Origin: Entamoeba invadens IP1
Lineage: Eukaryota; Evosea; Mastigamoebida; Endamoebidae
Assembly: GCF_000330505.1 (NCBI RefSeq)
Contig: NW_004191869.1
Location: forward strand, 46,959 to 100,454
DNA: 53,496 bases
Direction of reading: 5' to 3'
Below the pieces are notes generated by a model that worked only from the letters and a program-made list of their open reading frames with translations, searched no databases and was not told the DNA's origin. Shown piece after piece: positions 32,212 through 44,652 of this stretch. The translations under genes were made by a program, and so were the position numbers. Position 1 is the stretch's first letter, and every line of letters begins with the position of its first letter.

Positions 32212-34527
32212 GGGGTGTGATAAAGTGGTTGTAAATGATAAACCCATTGTCGATTTTGGTAGATCTTCCATTCGAACCAAATGTAAAACATAATTCATTT
32301 ATTTTTTGTTATTTTGTCTGCTTGAAAAACCCTGGTTCACTTTGTTTTTTGCACACTTTTTGGAACAGCTTTGAGAATTTAAGACTTGAGTTATTTTTAT
32401 TTTCATTTTTTATCCAATCAGACTAAAGACATTTTGAATGGATTTTATTTGTTTTTCGTTTTTTAAAAAATACAAAATGTGAATTTTTTTGTTCCGGAGA
32501 GGCGTGACGGGTAAAATGAACATATTTTTTTAATAAAAATAAATTTAAAGAGGAAAAAAACACTCGAGTTTTTTTTAGTCAACTACAAAAACAGATTTTA
32601 TTTCTTCAATATTAAAACATAGTTTACAAAATCATATTCATGACTTGATATACACTTTATACGGTGTATATATTTGTAATATAATTTTGTAAAATGAACG
32701 TCATAAAAACAAAATAATTATAGTGAAGAAAAGAAAACTGACTAGGTGTTAAATTAACTTTTGTTTATATAAAGACAATAATGGAATATAAAAATAAACA
32801 CTTTACTATATGTGTCATGTCCGTTACATTGAAATTAATTTTAAACATCGTCTTGTGTAATTAGATCAAATATTAAGAGGTGCTAATTGTTAAAAGAACT
32901 AGTTGTGTTTAAAAATAAATTAATAAAAATAGTTAAATTATATTATAAACATAGTTTAATAATTACTATCATGAATTTTATAGGTATGCATATTTATATT
33001 GTTAATGTGTGTTTGAACATGAAAATAAACATTCTTTGAGCTTTGGATGATATACAAACACAATAATTATTCATAAACACGTTTATACATAAATTAAAAA
33101 ATAATATAAATAATAATAATTATTCTATTTATTTTTAAATGAGAATTTGTCTTTATTTAAATTAATCAACAAATAGATTATGATTGTGCCATATTCAAAA
33201 CAGTCTTATAAAATATGCAAAGTAAATTTTGTGTATTCAAATATGTAGTGCTGTTGTATTCAAATAATATTTAGAAATGAATCTTGACACAAAAAAGTCA
33301 AACACACAACTCATTTATAGTATGATATAAAAACAGAATAAAGAAAAAGTAATAATATGAAAGAAAAAATGAGTCATTTTTAGTGTTATTTGTTATCAAT
33401 TAAATTTTATAGTATTCATACTATTAAAAGTTAAAAATAGAAAAAATGCGAGAGTGATGTTAAGTGTTTATTTTTTGCTGGCTTTTTTGTTGTTGTTGAC
33501 TGTTTGTTTGATATTTTTGTGTTTTGAATACCCAAGTTTTGAATAAAATAATAAACAAATTTTATTATTGTATTTAGTTAATTTACTATAGTATTTAGTT
33601 TTTTTTTCGTCTTTTATTTTTTAATAATTTGTTATAAAAAAATTATAATATTATTATAAAATATAATAAATACAATAATAATCAGTTATGTGTTTTTACG
33701 TTATTTTTTTAAAATCACATTTTAAAACAATATTCAAATCACCCATTTATTTTTAACATAACAACCATTTAAAAAATATTAAATAAAACTATTTATATAA
33801 TTAATTAAATTAATAAATTTAACTGACTTTTTAAGTAAAACAACGAAAAATATTCGAAAAAATCGTTTTAAAAGTTGTTTGTGGATATGGATAATTTTTG
33901 ATTTAAAAAATGAATAAAAAGCTTAAAATTGTTAGATTTTACCCTCTTTTAATACAAATAAACCTTTAATAAAAAGTATAATTTTTTATTTTTTAATTAT
34001 TAACCCTTTTATCTTTTTTATTAAAAATCTTAATAAGAACTTCAAATATTCAATAAGGGTTGAAAACACCACAAAGCGATGGTGAATAAAAAATAAAAAA
34101 GACAACCAGAGGCAGACCAGAGGCAGACAGCAATTTGAGTGATGGCCAGATAGAACAGAAGAAGACGCAACAAGACGAAAACGAGATTAAACCCGAATGT
34201 TATCAACTTGTGGGATATTTAATAGACGATCACAAGTAAAAACGCCTCTGTAATATTTAAATGAATGTTGTGTCAACTTTTTTGTATTCTATTTTATTTT
34301 CTTTTACTAAAACAAGTCTAAAAATAAATCATTATAAATATAACATTCAAAAATATACAAAAAAATTTTTCATTTTTTCTTATTCCCAAAAGTGCATTAT
34401 AGGGTTTTCCTTTTTCTTTACACAAAATGAAAAGATGGTAAAAAGTCAAAATTGATTTATTATTGTTCTGGAAGTTCTACCAAAATCGACAATGGGTTTA
34501 TCATTTACAACCACTTTATCACACCCC
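32212..34527. mobile_element. 2.3 kb element with 59-bp TIRs and TA target duplication
   Basis: The left TIR, 32212-32270, begins GGGGTGTGATAAAGTGGTTG. The right TIR, 34469-34527, is its inverse with a single mismatch seen by eye. TA flanks both ends (32210-32211 and 34528-34529), as for Tc1/mariner-type transposons. The interior is AT-rich and has no recognisable transposase. One less AT-rich stretch near 34100-34239 is open on the plus strand and ends GYLIDDHK then TAA. The high TIR identity points to a fairly recent, helper-dependent insertion. Confidence 0.8.
34093..34239 (+). pseudogene. short coding-like island inside the 2.3 kb element
   Basis: About 45 codons without a Met start, reading KKTTRGRPEADSNLSDGQIE and ending IKPECYQLVGYLIDDHK. 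The composition is GC-richer than the rest of the element. It may be the tail of a lost transposase or a captured host gene fragment. Confidence 0.3.
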
Positions 34528-34529
34528 TA

Positions 34530-35317
34530 TACACCTTAATCAGACAATACATAATAATTATTATTTAAAATGATGTTTTGAATTTTAATGATAACTTATA
34601 TTAATTACGTTGGGTGTTATGAATGTTACAAAATTTGTGATTTTTTCAAACTTAACCCATTTTATTTATAAAATAAACACGAAATATTCAGTTTGATAAA
34701 ATATTGTACACATCAAAAAATTGTTGTAATATCAATAATAATTAATTTAATGAATACCACACATTTTTGAAAATAAAACGGTAAAAAATACAAACTTTTC
34801 GATATATTTATATTTAAATACAAGATATGCAACATTATAAAAAATTATTGAAAGACAGAAATAAACAAAATGATTAACAATAAACAAATATATAATTAAA
34901 TTATATTAACTCGTTACTTTTTATTGTTTGTGTTTTTCAATGTAATAATAAACATGATGCAACATGTGGTACATTAACAACATGTCATTATAATTACAAT
35001 TTTTAAACAATGATATAACAAAATATTAACTGTTTAATACACTTTACACACTCTGAGTTGTTTTTATATTCAAATTAATATAACCTTGATATTTTTAATA
35101 TTATTTCCAGTGAAAATGATTTTAACAATAATCATTATATGTCTATTGATGATTTTTTTATTGTCTTTTTAATTAAAGATTGTTGTTTGTTTTTGTCAAT
35201 TTAATAATTTTAATGTTTATTATTATATTAACCTAAAATTATTATTGCTGAATTTTAATAAAAAATTCCAAATTTGGAATAAATCAACCTAATCATACCA
35301 AAAACTATTTTATTCTA
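34530..35317. other. AT-rich intergenic spacer
   Basis: Nothing recognisable was seen. Confidence 0.45.
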
Positions 35318-35830
35318 CTATTTTTTGGCCAAAATTGAACATAAAATACCAGTTGGATCTCTAAATTCCAAAAACAAAAATTGGAGACACCTGTAATAAA
35401 CAATTTTAGTTTCACTACAAAAGCACATTAAATAATATTTAATTATAAACTTAAAATAGATTAAAACAAACTTTTGTGCTCCAAAAACAGCAACATCAGG
35501 TGGTTGACTAAAATAGCTACTACGAGGACACAAATAAAATTCACCAATTTTATTTTTCATGAACCATTTGTGACACTCGTTTTGTAAAAGTGCTCCAAAT
35601 TCATCTTGAATAATTACATCTTATTCGTTCTAATATATTTTTTGTCGTCTTGAGAATTTACAACTTTTAAATGTTTAAACATAAAAGTACTGCTCAATAG
35701 TGCTCACATTTTTTCAAGTACAATAGATGGAAGTTTATCATTTTGTTGTTTCCTTTGTAAATTTTGATTGCTTCAACGTTGAGTTTTTCAAAGCCAGCCT
35801 TTTTGGGCTTCAGATTTTGAAGGTTTCAAT
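35318..35830 (-). pseudogene. fragment of a pogo/Tigger-type DDE transposase
   Basis: On the minus strand about 35610-35465 reads QDEFGALLQNECHKWFM, then LCPRSSYFSQPPDVAVFGAQ. This matches the conserved LPPHSSHxxQPLDVxxFGxxK segment that carries the third catalytic Asp of pogo/Tigger enzymes, and the full copy at 40907-39349. Upstream (35830-35620) there are further broken coding-like pieces such as KPSKSEAQKGWL. It is a short dead relic. Confidence 0.6.
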
Positions 35831-36212
35831 TGTTTATTTTTTGTTTTTTTGATTATGATAGTATACAATAGTTTTAAACATATGCAACAATACAACGTGT
35901 ACTTAAAGCCACTTTTGTTTTCCATTTTATATTTTTATTTTATTGTGGTTTTAAATGATAAAATAATAACAAAAAAATACAGGTGAGGTTTTAACTTGTT
36001 AGCCATTTTCCTTTAGGAAGCCTAAAACCCGGATTAGTACGTTTTTTATGGCATTTGTTTTTTGAGATTTCATCTCAAAAATGAAACCTGTCAGCTTTTT
36101 TGGTATTTTTAAGTTTTGTAAAAAAGTAAAACTAAAAAAGAAAAACGATGAGAGTAAAAGACATCTTAATTGTGATGTTCTTCATCAACGCCTTGGTCAT
36201 CGAGGACCAGCC

Positions 36213-36967
36213 TCAGCTAAAGCTGATGGGTGGGATGCTGGGACAACATTCCGCCACGCTGTTGCAATTCACTATGTGGGAAGAATTGAGGAGAAAAAAG
36301 GTTTGTCTTCTTTGAGAATACCCCAGTGTTTCGAATGGGGTTCCGAGTGTCACATAATTAACAGTGAAATTGGGTTGGAAACTGGGGGTTCCAGAACCGT
36401 CAGGTTGAAAAGAATCCAACCGAGCGGTCGCAATTCTACTTGTTGAGTATTATGGATGGAAGTCTCTTGACCGGCGTTGGAAATGCTGTTGGTGTCCATT
36501 CTTCTGTTATTGCTTGGAGCTCTTCCTCTACGACTTGTTATTCTTCCTCTTTGCTCGTTTTGTTGGGAACTTCCTGGGATGTTTTGAATTGGGGTTATGG
36601 GGCAATCGGGTTGAACCACTGTTACATTAACACCATCCATCCTTTCGAACCACCTCCTTGAAAACGTGATATCGCCACCATGCTTGCTGGAAACAAAGTA
36701 TCTCCTTTTGTCTTGATCCAGATAAAACTTAACTGGTTCCAAAGACTTCTCACTTGGGTTGTATCTTTCTTTAAACTCTGTCAGTTTCTGGATCTCGTTC
36801 TGTATCAGGATTACACTCTGTCTCATTTCTTCGGAACAACAAATGTTTTCTATTGCTTCGACACCTTTTGTGATCGTCGCAACCAGAGTCGACAAAAGGT
36901 TGGGAACTTCAACAACCTTTTCATCGACAGTCCCAATGAGAACGGGTTCATTCGGAATTTCCGACAT
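36213..36967 (-). CDS. hypothetical protein with probable C-terminal frameshift
   Basis: From ATG 36967 a 205-aa frame runs to 36350. It begins MSEIPNEPVLIGTVDEKVVE and includes a helical segment (SVILIQNEIQKLTEFKERYN) and a basic, Ser/Arg-rich stretch (GRITSRRGRAPSNNRR). Base composition is much less AT-rich than its surroundings, which supports real coding. Near 36415 the frame changes character, while another frame continues with protein-like sequence (DSFQPDGSGTPSFQPNFTVN) to 36213, so a frameshift is likely. No family is recognised. It lies between two transposon relics and may belong to one, or be a foreign gene. The antisense frames on the plus strand look like shadows. Confidence 0.45.
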
Positions 36968-37188
36968 TTCCAGAAGATCGTGGAGAAATGAGCGTAACGT
37001 CTTAGTTGGCGTACTTGTTAATTGAGCGTACTCGTATTGTGTTATTATAATAAATATTATTAAATATAGTAAATATTAAATCGTGGGAAAATAGCTTATT
37101 GTCAAGAGTAGTTCCCACAAATTAAAAATGCCACAAATTTATTTTTTTTTATTTTGCCTGTCTTTTACTTAATTTAAAAAACTTTTGT

Positions 37189-39072
37189 TTATTTTTTTGG
37201 TTTTTTTTCGTTTGTGTTTTTCTTTTTGTCTATGCCACGAGCTTTGTTAATTTTCTGAATTATTGTTCTTCTTTTTCTTTTTTGGACTTGTTTTGTTGGT
37301 TTCTCTGTTTGATGTTCAATAATCATTTCCGGTATTGAACACACATTTTGGATTGTTGATAATCTTTTTTCAATTTCAACATCGATACTCACACTTTTTG
37401 ACATTTCATTGTCGACAAGAGATAATTCAGTTTGTGTTATTTCCTGTATTGTAGAGTTAAACATTTCTTCTTGATTTAATTGGATGTCGTTACATTGAGT
37501 TTCAGAAATTAGAATCATATCTTTAAGCAATTTTTTGCTTATTTTTATCGAGTTAATTTGAAGATTTTTTAGTTGCTTTACACGCAAAATAAAAGCTTGT
37601 GTATTTAATGGAAATTGAATCCAAATACGAAAGTTCAGATAAAAACAATCCATCGTTCATTTTGTCGTTGATTTCATCAATTTGAAGATAAAATTCTTGT
37701 ACATTTTTGGGTATTGAAGTTTTTAGTGATCCATTCAAATATGAAATATAATTTGAATAAGCAACATTCTCAATTTGTTTTAACATTTGAATTAAAACGT
37801 TGATGTTTGGATGTATTCTGTTAACAAGCTGTGATAATCAGCTGTGGTAGCCCTCACTTCTGTTGTTTGTTCTGTCAGGTTGTTTGAATTGGCAATATCT
37901 TTTGATGTGTTCTTCGGTCAACAACCATTGATGTTCGTAATAGTTTACGATTTTCAAAAACATTTCAGCATCATTTCCATTCAAACCAACTTTGGTATCA
38001 AAAGCAAGCTGTTTAAAACATTTATCAAAACATTTTTTAATTTTTTCTTCGGGAACAAAAGGAAGTGACATCAGACGTTTTACCCAAAGATGAACCAATG
38101 GTTCTTGAGTGTATCTGATAGATAAACCAACTTCAGCAACTTTTCTCCAAAGTGCTTGGTTAATGTGGAAAAAAATACGAATTGAACAAGAAAAAATCTT
38201 TTGAGCACTAAGAAAAGCTGATGGTTGACAATCACACATTAAAGATATTTCTGCTTTCAAAATACCACTTTCATTGTAACAAATAAAGGGTTTGATTACA
38301 TTGAATACTCTTTCGAATGTTGATTTTTGTTCATTTGGAAGAAGAACAAGGGCGACTGGAAATGTAATTTTGTCAATGAGTGCATGGATAGTGTACACAC
38401 ATTGTATAATCGATGAAGCGATTTTGTAAGTTCCATCTCCGAAAAATTCTGAAGACTTTTTTGCAACAGTTTGTTGAAATGCAGACGAATAGATTAAAAA
38501 ACGTGGTTCGGTTTGATCTTGTATTTTTGAGTCGTGAAATAAGAAAAGGGTATTATCATCATAAGTGTTTTCTTTTCTTGAAATATGTTTCAAATAATCT
38601 GGTAAGTTGTATGAATCGAAATCTACTGGAAGTGGTCCAATTAACTTGCTTTGTATTTTCTTGATAAATGGAAGGTAATAATCACGCGTTTTGTTTCGTC
38701 TTTCATATATTTTGGATTGTTTATCAACAAATCGAGTATTTGTCTGGATTTGATAACCAAATTATCTTCAATAATAGAATAACATATTTGATGATTAGAT
38801 CTAATCTTTAACATGTTCAAATGATCATAATTACAATAGTGAATACCTACTACTTGAAAATTGCCATCTTCAAACAAAATAACTTCGGAACAACATCCTT
38901 TACTATTTGCACTACAAATGTATACCGATTCGACGTTTTGAATCCTACGTTTGGTCTTCTCATCTTTTGAATAATGCTTATAGCAATAACCGTTTAAACA
39001 TATCAATTCATATTTTCTACTTGAACGACTTAAAGTGTTATAATTTAAATAAAACATAGGTGTGTTATTCAT
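37189..39072 (-). pseudogene. decayed MULE transposase
   Basis: The reading frame starts at ATG 39072 (MNNTPMFYLNYN) with a FLYWCH-like Cys/His region (ICSANSKGCCSEVI, then VVGIHYCNYDH), and then shifts frame. 38593-37838 holds the catalytic core with FFGDGTYKIASSIIQCVYTI (first Asp), CDCQPS (second Asp) and TNNRSEGYHS (last Glu). Two more pieces (37786-37553 and 37653-37189) form the helical part and a very basic tail (RKRRTIIQKINKARG). It resembles the young MULE at 44904-46853 along its whole length but is older, with at least two frame changes and a stop. No terminal inverted repeats were found by eye. Confidence 0.8.
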
Positions 39073-39348
39073 TCAAATTTAAGTCTTGTTTAATCAGTTT
39101 TTTAATTTGTTTATATAGTTTAATTAATATGAAGAAAAAAACATTGATTGTTTTTAATCTATACATTTTAAAATTTACATGTCACAGTAATAAATAGTTT
39201 TATGAGTTCATTTGAAAATAATACACTTTTAGTCGATTAACTTTTCCAAATACTTCTATTGTGTGAATCGTTTGGCAAATATAAATAAGTGGTTATTAAT
39301 TGAATAGATTAAAATATTTTTAGTTTGGAAAATAAACATATTATTAAA

Positions 39349-40907
39349 TCATAATTTGTAAATTACTAAATAATACCATAAATAATAAGTACGTTTAAAT
39401 AACAAGTAAGCTGAGTGTGACATTACGCTAAAATATCTAATACCTTCCAGAATGTCCGTTCTTGTCGCGATGCAAGTATATTCTTTTACAACCCGCGCAG
39501 CTCGATTCGGGTCAATTCTTATTAGTTTGATACCATCTACCTCTCTGACGACAATCCCACTTCTCTCAAATGAAGCCACCACTGTTCCAATGGTTGAGCG
39601 ATCACTCAGAGTCTTGAGAAGTGAGGAGATTTTGAGGCTGATTTGTTTTCCGTTTGGAGATCTTTTGTTTCTATTAAGGACTTTGTTGATTGCTTCATCT
39701 TCCATTGCAAACGATTTCATAATCTCAACGTCCTCTGGATCTTCGATGAATTCATTGAAGGCGTCGTTGACTTCCTGGTCGGACTCATCTTCTTGTTCAA
39801 CTTTTGAAAACATAGTGGTGATTTCTTTGGTGGGAGCGCTTTTTCGAACAAGTGACTTTGCTGCGTTTGAGTGTTTTTTGACTGCTCCAAAAAACACAGA
39901 TCGAGTGGTTGAGTGAGGTGACTTGAATGGGGGCAGTATGTGTGCAATTTGATCTGGTTTGCTTCGAGCCATCCAAGAAGCTCCTCGTCAAGATGTCCCG
40001 AAAAGTTGTCCATTGTGATAAGTCCCCAACTACCATCAAGACCAAGTTCTGTTCTCTTTTTGACGATCACTTTGATGATCTGCGCCATCCAATGCTTGAA
40101 GATATATTTGTTGACGAACCCGTTGTTTGTGTAATAGACGAAACAGTCGGGGAACTTCTCTTTGGCTTCGCAAAAGAACTGTTTTTGGTTGATGACAATG
40201 CCGAAAGGCAACGTTGTTTTATCCGCACAAATTCCAACTATCGCTGTGGAATGTTTACTTGACCTGCTACAACCGTGCTTTGGGGTTGTCTTGTCCTCAT
40301 TACTCTGGAAGATGTATAGATTCTTTCTGTCTGCCCAATCGTTGCTTACCATTTCATCGATGTTTACACATAGGGCTGCTGGTATATTGTCAAACTTTTT
40401 GAGCTCTTTGAAGTTATCAACAATGTTCTCTGGATTGATGGAGATTCTGTCTAGATCTTCTGCGGTTGCTTTCTTGAGACCAATCTTCAACTTCTTCATG
40501 TGTTTAATGAGACCCCGTCGCGATATTTCAATGTCGGGTACTTTTTGACTCAGGTACCGAAGAATTCCAGTGACAGTACATGCAATTCCCTTTCGTTTAC
40601 AAGTGACAAGCCACTTGTCAATTTTGTTATCAACATCTTTGGAGATTTTTGGATGTTTGCCGTTCTTCAATTCTCCGATTTTTCTTCTGGTGTGGGTGTC
40701 TATCGTGGATTTTGAAGCACCATAAAGCATCTGGATAGTTCTTGTTGAGTGATGAAGTTTGTAATGCAAATAATGGATTTGTTCACGCATGGAAGTCTCC
40801 TTCAAAAATGTCTCATCCTGCCAAGCTTGTTCGAGAGCCTGTTCAACAAGAAGAAGTCTCTTTGGAGAAATACCATTCTCTTTTGATTTCTGAACATTTT
40901 GACGCAT
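39349..40907 (-). CDS. pogo/Tigger-type DDE transposase with one -1 frameshift
   Basis: From ATG 40907 (a TTG 10 codons earlier is less likely) the first frame has an N-terminal helix-turn-helix region (TRTIQMLYGASKSTIDTHTR). The catalytic core follows, with Asp 184 in VNIDEM, Asp 300 in TMDNFSGH and Asp 336 in LTQPLDLC: a DD35D triad. Ten bases after the last Asp codon the frame drifts, and the -1 frame takes over (FFGAVKKHSNAAKSLVRKS) and runs to 39349. The switch lies on T_TTT_TTG at 39894-39888. With the switch the protein is about 519 aa, normal for the family. The enzyme cuts and pastes a TA-flanked element. Either it is a young copy with one lost base, or it is expressed by programmed -1 frameshifting. 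The element's ends were not identified. Confidence 0.85.
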
Positions 40908-41044
40908 GCTGTTTTGTGAGAAAGAAGGTTTCCTCAACTGTTTTGTTTCTTTTGTCTCTTTTAAAATTTAAGTGTTGTGATCAGCGACAACGCGATTTTG
41001 AAAATTAGGGAAGCAGGATATCAGATTCAGTGATAAAATAAATA

Positions 41045-41131
41045 AATATACATAGTAATGATAATGTAAATATACATAGTAATGATAATGATAATATACA
41101 TAGTAATGATAATGATAATATACATAGTAAT
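41045..41131. repeat. imperfect tandem repeat (ATACATAGTAATGATAATG units)
   Basis: About four units of ATACATAGTAATGATAATG, some with an extra GATAAT. This is simple-sequence DNA upstream of the pogo transposase. Confidence 0.8.
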
Positions 41132-41173
41132 TCATTAATTTACACAATTTCATTTAATATTTTGAGAACTGTA

Positions 41174-41280
41174 TGAGGATGTGGTTTTTTCAAAATCAAA
41201 TATACAGTTGTTCAAATAAAGTTAGAGACCAATTATTTATTCGAAGTAAAATAAATAAAGTGCATCACAAAAAGGTCGTA
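41174..41280. repeat. dispersed repeat copy B (Tc1-like CAGTTG end)
   Basis: Second copy of the block at 27649-27754, in the same orientation. Differences are scattered single bases (TTGTTCAAATAAAG against TTGATCAAAAAAG). It stops matching right after GTCGTACA. Confidence 0.6.
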
Positions 41281-41284
41281 CATA

Positions 41285-41480
41285 GTGTAGTCGAAACCCA
41301 TTCCGGAATTAGTGTCGTCGAAACCGATTCCGGAATCGGCTATTCTTGAAACATTTGGGAAATATTTTTGATTCCCGAATCAGAAGTTTCATGAATCAAT
41401 AAAAAATTATTTGGGGAATTTTATTTTTTTTATCAAATTTTCGAACTGATTTCGGAATCAAAAAATATTCGGGAATATTT
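41285..41480. repeat. palindromic GATTCCGGAATC repeat cluster
   Basis: Two tandem 27-base units (GTGTAGTCGAAACCCATTCC and GTGTCGTCGAAACCGATTCC, each running on into GGAAT) start at about 41285 and 41312. The second contains the perfect 16-base palindrome CCGATTCCGGAATCGG at 41324-41339. Looser GATTCCCGAATC- and AATATTCGGGAATATT-like palindromes follow. Confidence 0.65.
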
Positions 41481-41499
41481 TTAATTTCGGTTCGGGAAC

Positions 41500-44296
41500 A
41501 TCCTGATTCCAAGGTGAGGCAAGCTGCCAAAAACGTGTTGGCCTAAAAATCGGGAAAAAAGGTTGCCACATCATCACCTATTTTTGGATGTTTATATCCC
41601 AGAAACAATATGATATTATATTGGTTTCATCAAATTTAAAAAAACAGGAAAAATACCCACATAAAAATGGCAAATTTTTCAGAAAGACAAGTTCTTCCCG
41701 AAATTTAGCAATAAAAAAAGCCAAATTGACCGATTTATTAATTATTTATTAACTATACTTATAATTAAATATAACTAAAATTAATATAACGTCATTATAA
41801 TTGTGTATTATAATTTATAATTATATATATTATAAATATTGGTACAATTAATTTACATTATTTAATTATGTATTAAATTTTATAATATTTTTAAATTAAA
41901 AAATAATACAATTATTTTCAATAAATAAAATAACATTCAGTAAAAATTAATAAATTTATAATATATATACTATTTTTAATAGTTACAAAAATATAACAAA
42001 AAAACACAAATAGGATAAAAAATAAAAATATATATTAATCAAAACAACAAATTAATAATATAATTAAAATTCTGAAAAAATATAGTTAAAATATAAATAA
42101 ATCCAAAATTGATTTATTTTCCCAAAAAAGATGGGTGAAAAATACTTAATTTTACGGGATTAATAACATTTGTATAACAAAAATACAAACATAAAAGAAT
42201 AACAGAAACAAAACTTGAAATATGTCAATTAATTACCATAACATCGATTTACTTCAATTATTTTTTAAACAAAATTAAAACCCAGAATAGAATCATCATT
42301 AGAAATCTTTAAAAACGGACAAAAAACATCAACTTTATCAAAGAAAAATGTAAACAAGTTAATAAGATATAATTGATAATATATTAATTATTGATATCAG
42401 CCACTTTAGTTTCAAAAAGTTTTCTCCACTTTTAAATTTATAGCGAGTAGTTGATACACGGATAAGTTTCAAAAACAGTTTCTTTCAACCCCCAAAGCTT
42501 AAACATAGTCCACCACTTTCGGGTCACAACAGTTTGATTCCAGCATTTCTTAAAGTATGCTTACTATTTGTATCGTCCTTTGTTCTTGTTAATAATTGTT
42601 TTTTCTTTTTTCCCTTCCTTTTGTTCAAACAAACGAATTATTTACTCAGAACGGATTCTAGTAGTGTTACTATTAGGCGCTTCAAACTTTTTCCAGATAT
42701 TCCTTATTGCACAATTTCTCATACATCCCGCTGTTTGTCAATATTTATTTCTTGCCAATCTCCAGTACCCAGAATTTCATGTGTCCAATTCCTTGTTCAC
42801 AATTGGAGAAAAATACAATCTCTTCCTTTTGAGTTATGGTTTTGGAAATAATTTGTCCATTTATCAATTTTTACATTGTCTTTTCACTCTTACACATGTC
42901 CTTCGTTTTTGCTTAACAATGTTTACCTTCCATTTTTCAATTTAGTGGACTCCTTGGCTATGTTTAAAAACAGGCAGAGTGTAACTAAATTTCAATTGTA
43001 TTTCATTTACCTCATTGTGGAGGAGCTTAAAATGCTTCTATAAACCACCCAGAGTGTTGTTTTCAATTAATGTGCTCTGTTATATGTGTTATTTAATATT
43101 TCCTTTTATATCTCATTTTTATTTGTTTTGAGTCTCTTTTGAGTTGTATTGTTTATTGGATAATTAAATTTAACATATTTATTGGTAAAAATCATAATTT
43201 TGTATTTTTGTTATTAGATGAGATAATTGTAATTGACTATTTATTTTTTTGACAAAAAAATATTTTATTTGATTGTTTAAAAACACAAAGTTAATTTAAA
43301 AATATAAAAATAAACATTATTACATTTTATATAAAATAATAAACATTGTTTTTTGTTAAAAAAAACATTACCAGTTTTAAATAAACTATATAAAATAGTT
43401 ATTATTTTAGTATTTTTGAACTATTTTTATTATCAGACTTTGATTACAATCCAAATAATTTATAAATAAGTACCAAACAATAATATTAAAAAAAATATTT
43501 ATTAATGTTATTAGAAATAAAAGGATTAAAATAATATGATATATTGTGAAAAAAAATTGTTCAATTTATAATTTACTATAATTTATCTAAAAAAAATTAA
43601 TAATACGTAATTAAAATGTTCAAACAAAACAATTTTTAAAATCCACGGTTTATATAGGTTTTTGTCAATAAATTGATAAAATATAATATTAAATATTCTG
43701 GTATAATTAATAATAATTTAACCAGAATATTATTTAAAATTATGATTTAAAACAAAATAGATTTTTGAATTAACTTAGCGACTCTATTTTAAAAAAATTT
43801 ATAATGTTTAATAACATTATAAAATTTTATTATTATTATTATTTCATTCTCTTTTTTTAATTTATTAAAAAAAGAGAATGAAATAGTAATAAAGTAATAA
43901 TTTCAAAAAGATAATTTTTGGTTATTTTTATTGTTTCTTATATTTTTTATAAATTAATCGTTTGATATAATTTATCTTCTTGGGTTTATGTGGTTAACAT
44001 AATAACAATTTATTATAAATTATAACTTTTATGCAAACGATATATTTTATTTAGATGTGAATTGTTAAAATAACAAGTATATTATATAATACCATTTCAG
44101 TAACATTTGGTTGGTAAAACTAATTAAATTTTAAATACATTTTTAATTCAAAACAAAATGTTTTGTGTAAAAACAATAAACAGATTTTTTTGTTATCGTG
44201 ATTATCTTTGATAAATTCGAGTATATTTTGTCACATTCGTTTGAATCATGTGGTATATCTATAATGTTTTTTAATTTATTTCATAAATGGTATCTT
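41500..44296. other. AT-rich spacer with a possible decayed MULE tail
   Basis: Mostly AT-rich and featureless. The GC-richer part, 42500-43090, shows minus-strand phrases such as THEILGTGDWQEININKQRD that recall the VLGDWNIEEINIEDV tail of the MULE at 28985-30943. It may be an old copy of that tail. The open plus-strand frames in the same stretch are probably antisense shadows. Confidence 0.3.
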
Positions 44297-44652
44297 GACA
44301 TTTGTCGAAATTTACATTTATCGGACATGACATTTGTCGAAACCCTGGTGACATTTGTCGACAATTCTTTTGAATTATTTTTAAAAATAATTAGAATCAA
44401 TAACCCATATAAAAATCCAAAAATATAATTGCCACTCAAATGTTGATGCAAAAATAACAAATGATGTGGCTTCTTGTGTTGAATCCCATTTTATTGTAGA
44501 CCATTTAAAAACAAAAAATCAAAAACATAAAGAATCACTTAAATTATTTGTGTTGTAATAAAAAATATATTATTTGATAATTAAAATACATCATATTTAA
44601 TAATAAAACTTAATAAAATGATTTTGAATTGAAAAAAAGAAATATATATTTA
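44297..44652 (+). repeat. left TIR of the young MULE
   Basis: Starts GACATTTGTCGAAATTTACA. It carries TGACATTTGTCGA at 44296-44308, 44328-44340 and 44349-44361, and the variant ACATTTATCGG at 44313-44323. These are likely transposase-binding sites. Confidence 0.88.

Noticed and set aside
36081..36446. Plus-strand frame with a signal-like start (ATG at 36148) and a GTTTGT
   Set aside because: The only frame-keeping intron would be 26 nt, too short for Entamoeba, and the minus-strand frame explains the composition better.
40935..40937. TTG as the start of the pogo transposase
   Set aside because: An ATG lies 10 codons downstream (40907) and no conserved residues precede it.
41045..41131. CRISPR-like array
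   Set aside because: The units are simple tandem AT repeats without spacers, in a eukaryotic context.
41041..41153. Tyr/His-rich 61-aa minus-strand frame
   Set aside because: It is only the translation of the tandem repeat.
42534..42945. Two overlapping plus-strand open frames with hydrophobic content
   Set aside because: They overlap each other, lack any recognisable motif and look like the antisense of a decayed MULE tail on the minus strand.
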